NCBI GenBank assembly: GCA_020348765.1
Contig: CP070753.1
Coordinates: 1,137,867-1,144,101, forward strand
Length of the DNA stretch: 6,235 nucleotides
DNA from: Burkholderiales bacterium
GTDB taxonomy: Bacteria; Pseudomonadota; Gammaproteobacteria; Burkholderiales; Burkholderiaceae_E
Direction: 5' to 3'
Shown: positions 1 through 6,235 of the stretch, piece after piece
Position numbering within the stretch: the first letter of the stretch is position 1
Layout of the letters: every line of letters begins with the position of its first letter
The notes under the pieces: generated by a model
Told to the model about the DNA's origin: nothing
Seen by the model: only the letters and a program-made list of their open reading frames with translations
The model's database searches: none
Translations under genes and position numbers: made by a program

Positions 1-1845
<1,845 letters not shown>

Positions 1846-1863
1846 TCAGGGGTGAGCGGACGA

Positions 1864-1870
1864 GAGGTGA
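1864..1870 (+). promoter_or_regulatory. Ribosome binding site of the first response regulator
   Basis: GAGGTGA is a strong Shine-Dalgarno match five bases ahead of the ATG at 1876. It decides the start: the longer in-frame alternative at 1654 would place the sigma-54 promoter inside the coding sequence. Confidence 0.85.
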
Positions 1871-1875
1871 TCGAA

Positions 1876-2379
1876 ATGACCGAGAAGTACAAGATCCTGA
1901 TCGTCGACGACGAGTCGGTGGTGCGTCAGGCGTTCATGCGGATCCTGTCCAGCGAGCGCTGCACCGTCGAAGCGGTCTCGAACGGCCCCGACGCGCTGGT
2001 CAGGATGCAGCAGCAGCGGTTCGACGTCGTGCTGCTGGACCTGAAGATGCCCGGCATCGACGGCATGACGGTTCTGCGCACCATCAAGGCGTGCTGGCCC
2101 GAGACCGAGGTGATCGTGGTCACCGGCTATGCGGCGATCGAGACCGCGAAGCAGTCGGTGACCCTGGGTGCCTTCGATTACATGGCCAAGCCCGTGGGTC
2201 CTGACGAGGTGGTCAACGTGACCAACGACGCCCTGCTGCACAAGGGCTGGGCGCTGCACCGCGAGCCGCCGGCGAGTGACCCATCCAGCGAGTGGGCCGA
2301 CAGCCCGCTCTCGGTACCACCCGGAGCGTGGGCGGCATCGCCGCATGACGCAACCGTCTACAACAGGAGTCCATCATGA
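1876..2379 (+). CDS. Receiver-only response regulator (CheY-like) with a short Pro/Ser-rich tail
   Basis: The product is 167 residues. Residues 5-125 form a standard receiver domain: acidic pair D11/D12, phospho-acceptor D55 within LLDLKMPG, switch threonine T83 in VVTGY, and K105 in the AKP motif. All catalytic residues are present, so it should be phosphorylated by a histidine kinase. No DNA-binding or enzymatic output domain follows. Residues 126-167 are a low-complexity tail rich in Pro, Ser and Ala. The protein is therefore probably a phosphorelay intermediate, a phosphate sink or a protein-binding switch. It is the first gene after the sigma-54 promoter, and its TGA stop overlaps the ATG of the next receiver gene, so translation is probably coupled. 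No kinase gene is in view; one may lie with the activator beyond the right edge. Confidence 0.92.
   Translation: MTEKYKILIVDDESVVRQAFMRILSSERCTVEAVSNGPDALVRMQQQRFDVVLLDLKMPGIDGMTVLRTIKACWPETEVIVVTGYAAIETAKQSVTLGAFDYMAKPVGPDEVVNVTNDALLHKGWALHREPPASDPSSEWADSPLSVPPGAWAASPHDATVYNRSPS
2365..2369 (+). promoter_or_regulatory. Ribosome binding site of the second receiver gene
   Basis: AGGAG lies six bases ahead of the ATG at 2376, inside the end of the upstream gene. It supports the ATGA-overlapping start. Confidence 0.8.
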
Positions 2380-3176
2380 GCGCGCTGCACAAAGTGTTGG
2401 TGGTCGACGATGACCCGGTGGTTGGCAGGAGTTTCAACCGCGTGCTGTCGAACAAGGGTTACGTGGTCACGACCGCGGAGAACGCGCACGAGGCGCTCGA
2501 GCGGCTGCGTGGCGACGAGTTCGACCTGGTCTTCACCGACATCAGGATGCCGGGCATGGACGGGCTGGAGCTGGCCGAGCAGGTCAAGGCCCGCCGTCCG
2601 TGGACACCGGTGCTGATCATCACCGGCTATGGCACCGAGGCCGACGAGAAGCGTGCCGAGGCGGCCGGGGTGAGCCGTTTCCTGCACAAGCCGCTGTCGC
2701 CCGAGACGATCGAGGGCAGCGCGGCCGATGCGCTGCGAGCGGCGCTGGCCGCGAGCGGGCCGCGGGCGGTTGCGGTGCCGCTGGAGGCGGTGGCGCCCGA
2801 GGCGGTGGTGCCCGAGGCGGTGGCGCTCGAGGCGGTGCTGCCGGAGGCGGTGTTGCCCGAGGCGGCGGCCGGGCCGGCGGCGGGCGCGAGCCGGCTCAAG
2901 GACGTGGCGCTGTTCCTGGCCGCGCCGTTCATCGGGCTGGCCTATGCGGTGCTGATGCCGTTCGTTGGGCTGGGCATGGCGGTCTGGTTCGTTGGCAGGG
3001 CATTGGCCAGGAAGGCCATGGCCTATCGGGTCGGCGAGGTGGTGCTCAGTGCGGCCAAGTTCGCGCTGGCCCCGTTCATCGGCCTGGTGTACGTGATCGT
3101 GCTGCCGTTCGCCGGACTGGCCGCGCTGGCATGGCTGGGAGCCCGGGCCGCGCTGACGAACCGCCACCGCGCTTGA
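2376..3176 (+). CDS. Response regulator fused to a repeat linker and two long hydrophobic segments (putative membrane-associated receiver)
   Basis: The product is 266 residues. Residues 5-125 form an intact receiver: D11/D12/D13, phospho-acceptor D55 in FTDIRMPG, T83 in IITGY and K105 in HKP. Residues 137-163 are an Ala/Val/Pro/Glu linker built from five-residue (P/L)EAV-type repeats. Two long uncharged stretches follow, at about 177-207 and 229-256. Each contains an APFIGL-x-Y-x4-PF-x-GL core (183-199 and 232-248; 11 of 17 positions identical), so the membrane part arose by internal duplication. Arg/Lys residues flank both stretches and fill the loop between them (R208, R212, K213, R218), and the C-terminus ends basic. 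I know no standard output domain of this type. Membrane attachment is an inference from hydrophobicity. The likely role is to bring a phosphorylation-controlled switch to the inner membrane beside the cytochromes encoded next. Confidence 0.85.
   Translation: MSALHKVLVVDDDPVVGRSFNRVLSNKGYVVTTAENAHEALERLRGDEFDLVFTDIRMPGMDGLELAEQVKARRPWTPVLIITGYGTEADEKRAEAAGVSRFLHKPLSPETIEGSAADALRAALAASGPRAVAVPLEAVAPEAVVPEAVALEAVLPEAVLPEAAAGPAAGASRLKDVALFLAAPFIGLAYAVLMPFVGLGMAVWFVGRALARKAMAYRVGEVVLSAAKFALAPFIGLVYVIVLPFAGLAALAWLGARAALTNRHRA
2784..2870 (+). repeat. 15-bp coding tandem repeat (pentapeptide linker)
   Basis: Five consecutive 15-bp units begin at 2784, 2799, 2814, 2829 and 2844, each starting GAGGCGGTG. 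A sixth, diverged unit (GAGGCGGCGGCC) begins at 2859. Each unit encodes EAV plus two further residues, the last usually Pro. The repeat keeps frame and forms the flexible linker between the receiver and the hydrophobic part of the host protein. Such arrays change length by slippage without breaking the frame. Confidence 0.9.
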
Positions 3177-3302
3177 GGTAAGCTGAGTCCGAGACTCGAA
3201 CCAGAACAAGACCGGCATCACCGGCATGACCTCCACGCCATCGCAGGGCTCGCAGCTTCTGCGGTGGCGCGATTCCGAGCAATCCCACTGATCGGAACGA
3301 AC
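3177..3302 (+). other. Intergenic gap before the multihaem cytochrome gene
   Basis: This 126-bp gap is the only sizeable spacer within the same-strand cluster. It contains a small inverted repeat (GAGTC-CGA-GACTC, 3185-3197) and a 9-bp near-perfect tandem repeat (ACCGGCATC/ACCGGCATG, 3211-3228). I see no convincing -35/-10 or sigma-54 element. The weak hairpin lacks a T-run, so I do not call a terminator. It could allow separate expression or processing of the cytochrome message. Confidence 0.5.
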
Positions 3303-4736
3303 ATGAAGAACACCAGTTTCCATCGCGGCGCGGCGGCCGCGTATTCCCGTTTGGCTGGCGTATTCGTTTCGGCGCTCGTGGTCCTCGCCCTGTCCGTGAC
3401 GGCATCGACCGCGACCGCGTCCGACGAGCTCGAGCTGGACGAGGACGATGCGGCCTGCATGGAGTGCCATGACAACGAAGACGAGCCGATCGCAGACAAG
3501 CAGCTCGAGGACGGAACGAAGTTGCCGCTTCGGATCTCGACCGAGCTCTACCTGGCATCGGTGCACCAGGACAACAATTGCACGGACTGCCACTTCGACC
3601 TGGACGAAGAAGAACACGGCAAGGTCGCCGCGCCGATGAAGAACCGGCGCGTGATCCGCGAGTCGATGCAGGAGGCCTGCCGCGACTGCCACAAGAAGAA
3701 GTTCCAGGAATTCGACGACAGCATCCACGCGTTTCGGCTCAAGGAAGGCAGCGACGAGGCGCCCTACTGCGCCGACTGCCACAATGCGCACACGCAGGGC
3801 GCGATCAGGCTCGCGGGCTCGTCGATCGACCAGACGCCCTGCGCGAACTGCCACGACGCCATCTTCGCGGCCTATGCGAAGGACGTGCACGGGCTGGAGC
3901 GCGTCGCGCAGGGCAAGGCCGCACCGATCTGCTCCGACTGCCATCGGGCGCACGATGTCAAGGCGGCTTCGCTGGACGAAGGGCCCAGGCAAGCCTGCCT
4001 GTCCTGCCACGACGCGGCGCTCGCGCAGCATCAGGACTGGCTGCCCAACACCGGCCTGCACCTGGATTCGATCTCGTGCGTGGCCTGCCATGCGCCCGAC
4101 GCGCAGCGGCGACTGAACCTGCGGCTCTTCGACAGCGCGACGAAGAGCCAGCTCCGGGAGAAGGCCGGCGTGCCGCAGTTCGTCAGGCGCGTGCAGGCCA
4201 GCGACACCGCCAACGTCGGGCTCGACGAGCGCGCGCTGTGGAGCCTGCTGACCCAGTTCAACCAGGACGGGGGCCTCGAGGGCCAGGCGGTGCTGCGCGG
4301 CCGGCTCGAGGTCAGTTCCGGCCTGCACGCACACCAGCTCAGCGAGAAGTCGACGGCGCTGAAGGAGTGCAAGGTGTGCCACGAGCAGGGCGCCGAACCG
4401 TTCCAGAGCGTGGTCCTGTCGATCGCCGGGCCGGACGGAAAGCCCCTGCGCGCCGACGTCCAGGCCGACGTGCTCGGCAAGCTGCCGGCGCTGAAGTCGG
4501 TGCGCGGCTTCTACGCGATCGGTAGCACGCGCATCCGGCTGCTGGACACGCTGCTGGTCCTGGTCGTTGCCGGCAGCATCGCCGGAACGCTCGCTCACAT
4601 GGCCGGCAAGCGCATGTTCAGGGGACTGCGCGAGCGACGGGCCGCCGAGGCTCAGGCAGCCGCTGCGGCCGCCGCCGCCGGTGCGCCCGCGGACGCTGCC
4701 GCCGGACCGTCCGACCGTGGCCCAAGTTCGAACTAG
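3303..4736 (+). CDS. Exported nonahaem cytochrome c with C-terminal membrane anchor
   Basis: The product is 477 residues. The N-terminus is a signal peptide: basic start, hydrophobic core at about 17-34, and a likely cleavage after A39 in an A-T-A motif. Nine CXXCH haem c sites begin at C52, C93, C126, C156, C180, C210, C232, C259 and C356. Sites 4 and 6 have the CXXCHxxH form (CADCHNAH, CSDCHRAH) and follow an upstream His by a similar distance (H142, H196), which suggests a repeated haem module. Ten further periplasmic His residues could serve as distal ligands. A single membrane helix spans about 412-434, followed by a basic, then Ala-rich cytoplasmic tail. The protein should therefore face the periplasm, anchored beside the cytochrome b encoded 12 bp downstream. 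It resembles multihaem cytochromes paired with b561-type subunits. No catalytic CXXCK site is seen, so it is probably an electron carrier. The ATG at 3303 was preferred over an in-frame GTG at 3264 because it places the signal peptide at the N-terminus; the Shine-Dalgarno (GGAA) is weak. Confidence 0.92.
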   Translation: MKNTSFHRGAAAAYSRLAGVFVSALVVLALSVTASTATASDELELDEDDAACMECHDNEDEPIADKQLEDGTKLPLRISTELYLASVHQDNNCTDCHFDLDEEEHGKVAAPMKNRRVIRESMQEACRDCHKKKFQEFDDSIHAFRLKEGSDEAPYCADCHNAHTQGAIRLAGSSIDQTPCANCHDAIFAAYAKDVHGLERVAQGKAAPICSDCHRAHDVKAASLDEGPRQACLSCHDAALAQHQDWLPNTGLHLDSISCVACHAPDAQRRLNLRLFDSATKSQLREKAGVPQFVRRVQASDTANVGLDERALWSLLTQFNQDGGLEGQAVLRGRLEVSSGLHAHQLSEKSTALKECKVCHEQGAEPFQSVVLSIAGPDGKPLRADVQADVLGKLPALKSVRGFYAIGSTRIRLLDTLLVLVVAGSIAGTLAHMAGKRMFRGLRERRAAEAQAAAAAAAAGAPADAAAGPSDRGPSSN

Positions 4737-4737
4737 C

Positions 4738-4743
4738 GGGAGG
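4738..4743 (+). promoter_or_regulatory. Ribosome binding site supporting the GTG start of the cytochrome b gene
   Basis: GGGAGG lies five bases before the GTG at 4749 and just after the TAG of the upstream cytochrome gene. It supports a non-ATG start, which matches the conserved N-terminus containing IWHWTN. Confidence 0.8.
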
Positions 4744-4748
4744 CTCAG

Positions 4749-5393
4749 GTGAAAACGCTCTACGTGAATCCACTGCCGGTGCGGATCTGGCACTGGACCA
4801 ATGCGATCGGCTTCGTGCTGCTGATCCTGACCGGACTGCAGATCCGCTATGTCGGACAGGTCGACCTGATGCCGTTCAGGAGTGCGGTGGTGTGGCACAA
4901 CTGGATCGGGTTCGTGCTGATCGCGAACTTCTTCATCTGGCTGGGCTTCTACCTGTTCACCGACAAGATCAAGGTCTATCACCCGGAGCTCAGTCCGACC
5001 CGGCATTTCAAGGCCAGCTTCCGGCAGATGCAGTTCTACGGCTACGGCATCTTCCGCGGCGACCCGAACCCGCACCACGTCAGCATCTACCGCAAGTTCA
5101 ACCCGCTGCAGAGCATGATGTACCAGATCGTGATGATGATCCTGGTCCCGGTGCAGTTCTTCACCGGCGTGCTGATGTGGGACGTGGCGCGCTTCGCCTC
5201 GGTGGTCGACGTGCTCGGGGGGCTGCGCGTGGTCGCCACCGTGCACGTGCTGTTGTTCATCTTCTTCTGCGGCTTCATCATCGTGCACATCTACCTGTCG
5301 AGCCTCGGTCACACGCCTTCGGCACACTTCAAGGCGATGGTCACCGGCTACGACGAGGTCGAGGACGAGACGCCCGCGGCCGAGAAGGCCTGA
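4749..5393 (+). CDS. Cytochrome b, b561/Ni-Fe-hydrogenase/thiosulfate-reductase type membrane subunit
   Basis: The product is 214 residues with four predicted membrane helices, at about 15-35, 48-70, 122-143 and 163-184. The N-terminal IWHWTN motif is typical of the bacterial cytochrome b561 / HyaC / PhsC superfamily, which passes electrons between the quinone pool and a periplasmic partner. Candidate haem b ligands are H15, H50, H166 and H180. The H-x13-H spacing on helix 4 fits a di-haem b arrangement. A polar segment with KFNPLQ (116-121) precedes helix 3, and the C-terminal tail is acidic and cytoplasmic. The gene starts 12 bp after the nonahaem cytochrome c gene, so the two are almost certainly co-translated partners. 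No hydrogenase, molybdopterin or other catalytic subunit is present here, so the substrate remains unknown. The start codon is GTG. Confidence 0.9.
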   Translation: MKTLYVNPLPVRIWHWTNAIGFVLLILTGLQIRYVGQVDLMPFRSAVVWHNWIGFVLIANFFIWLGFYLFTDKIKVYHPELSPTRHFKASFRQMQFYGYGIFRGDPNPHHVSIYRKFNPLQSMMYQIVMMILVPVQFFTGVLMWDVARFASVVDVLGGLRVVATVHVLLFIFFCGFIIVHIYLSSLGHTPSAHFKAMVTGYDEVEDETPAAEKA

Positions 5394-5405
5394 GTGCGGA
5401 TCGCC

Positions 5406-5440
5406 CGCGGCGGCGCCGGCTTCAGTCGGCGCTCGCCGCG
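5406..5440. terminator. GC-rich hairpin between convergent genes, possible bidirectional terminator
   Basis: The arms 5406-5418 and 5427-5440 form a stem of 13 base pairs with a single bulged T and an 8-base loop. The hairpin lies just after the cytochrome b stop and spans the last codons of the convergent activator gene, whose TGA (5424-5422) is in the loop. There is no T-run on either strand, so a classical intrinsic terminator is not proven. It could act with Rho or protect 3' ends. Confidence 0.45.
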
Positions 5441-6235
5441 CCGGCTTCGCCCGGGTCGTATTCGGTGTCGCGCACCCGGATGTTGTACTTCTTCATCAGC
5501 GCCTGGAAGTTCGTGCGCTGCATGCCGGTCTCCGCGGCGCTGCGGGTCACGTTCATGCCGTTGCGCCGCAGCGTCTCGAGCACGAACGCCTTCTCGATCT
5601 CCTCGACCGACTTCTCGCGCGCGAGCTTCTTGACCCGCTTCAGGTCTTCGCTGGTGCGCGGCACCTCGAACTCGGGGTGCGACCCGCCGTCGAGGATGCC
5701 GGCCAGGTGGCTCTGGCGGATGATGCCGCCCGAGGACAGGATCACCGCGCGCTGGATCGTGTTCTCGAGTTCGCGCACGTTGCCCGGCCAGTCATGGTTC
5801 ACCAGCAGGCTCATCGCGCCTTCGGAGATCTCGGGCACCGGCTTGCCCAGGTCGGTGCATACCGCCTTCAGGAAGTGGAACGCCAGCGCGGGAATGTCCT
5901 CGCGACGCTCGCGCAGCGCCGGCGCGTGGATCGGGAACACGTTGACCCGGTAGTACAGGTCCTCGCGGAACGTGCCCTCGGCCACCATGGCCTTCAGGTC
6001 CTTGTTGGTCGCCGCGATCAGGCGCACGTTGGTGGTCTGGACCTCGGTGCTGCCCACGGCGCGAAACTCCCGCTCCTGGATCACACGGAGCAGCTTGGCC
6101 TGCACGACGGGCGCGACCGTGCTGATCTCGTCGAACAGGATCGTGCCGCCCTCGGCCTGCTCGATCAGCCCTCGCTTGTCTCCGGCCGCCCCGGTGAACG
6201 CCCCGCGCGTGTGCCCGAACAGGTTGTCCTCGAGC
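5422..6235 (-). CDS. Sigma-54-dependent NtrC-family activator, C-terminal part (5' truncated by window edge)
   Basis: The last 270 residues are visible; the N-terminal part, including the P-loop and any receiver or sensor domain, lies beyond the right edge. The AAA+ core shows the sigma-54-contacting GAFTGA loop (6204-6187), Walker B GGTILFDE (visible residues 29-36), sensor I region RLIAATN (71-77), the arginine-finger region [14 protein letters not shown] (89-102) and the sensor II motif WPGNVREL (149-156). A Fis-type helix-turn-helix (about 220-253, with [11 protein letters not shown] and [11 protein letters not shown]) binds enhancer DNA. Such proteins hydrolyse ATP to open promoters held by sigma-54 RNA polymerase. 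The gene is convergent with the cytochrome cluster, 28 bp from its last stop codon. It is the natural candidate to activate the sigma-54 promoter at 1827-1842. It is possibly an NtrC-like response regulator, but its input domain cannot be seen. Confidence 0.95.
   Translation of the reverse strand, partial: LEDNLFGHTRGAFTGAAGDKRGLIEQAEGGTILFDEISTVAPVVQAKLLRVIQEREFRAVGSTEVQTTNVRLIAATNKDLKAMVAEGTFREDLYYRVNVFPIHAPALRERREDIPALAFHFLKAVCTDLGKPVPEISEGAMSLLVNHDWPGNVRELENTIQRAVILSSGGIIRQSHLAGILDGGSHPEFEVPRTSEDLKRVKKLAREKSVEEIEKAFVLETLRRNGMNVTRSAAETGMQRTNFQALMKKYNIRVRDTEYDPGEAGAASAD

Noticed and set aside
3185..3197. Small inverted repeat after the second receiver gene as a terminator.
   Set aside because: It has only five base pairs with a three-base loop and no T-run, too weak to call a terminator.
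3265..3280. TGGCGC followed by CGAGC as a second sigma-54 promoter before the cytochrome gene.
   Set aside because: The spacing between GG and GC is one base too long and the -12 half does not match TTGC.
3264..3302. Upstream GTG start for the multihaem cytochrome.
   Set aside because: It would add 13 residues in front of a well-formed signal peptide; the ATG at 3303 gives the usual basic N-terminus.
2358..5327. A 989-codon open frame on the minus strand, antisense to the second receiver gene and both cytochrome genes.
   Set aside because: It mirrors three well-supported plus-strand genes and its translation is a His/Arg/Asp/Gln-rich mix with no domain. This is a common artefact of high-GC codon use.

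Overview
The window is GC-rich, tightly packed bacterial DNA. ATPase subunits of the alternative 'N-ATPase' type, a sigma-54 promoter, an NtrC-type activator and a multihaem cytochrome c together suggest a proteobacterium, perhaps a salt-tolerant or chemolithotrophic gamma- or betaproteobacterium. The lineage is inferred from gene content only.

Layout. Positions 1-1434 (minus strand) hold the first two genes of an N-ATPase operon: atpD (complete) and the start of atpC, with overlapping stop and start codons. Positions 1435-1875 are a divergent control region of about 440 bp. It holds a near-perfect sigma-54 (-24/-12) promoter at 1827-1842 that faces rightward, and several TGTAC words upstream that could be activator sites. 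Positions 1876-5393 (plus strand) form a four-gene, same-strand cluster: a receiver-only response regulator; a second receiver protein with a pentapeptide-repeat linker and two long hydrophobic stretches; an exported nine-haem cytochrome c with a C-terminal membrane anchor; and a four-helix cytochrome b of the b561/Ni-Fe-hydrogenase/PhsC type. Positions 5422-6235 (minus strand, convergent) hold the C-terminal 270 residues of a sigma-54 enhancer-binding activator. Its 5' end, and possibly a sensor kinase, lie outside the window.

How the parts may work together. The cytochrome b and the membrane-anchored multihaem cytochrome c look like a quinol/cytochrome electron conduit across the inner membrane; direction and terminal partner are unknown. 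The sigma-54 promoter and the neighbouring activator suggest the cluster is switched on by a signalling pathway. Unusually, two receiver proteins are encoded inside the electron-transfer operon, and one of them appears to be membrane-associated through a duplicated PFIGL-type hydrophobic unit. This receiver-membrane protein, next to a haem conduit, is the most novel element. The N-ATPase is probably a neighbour rather than part of the same system.
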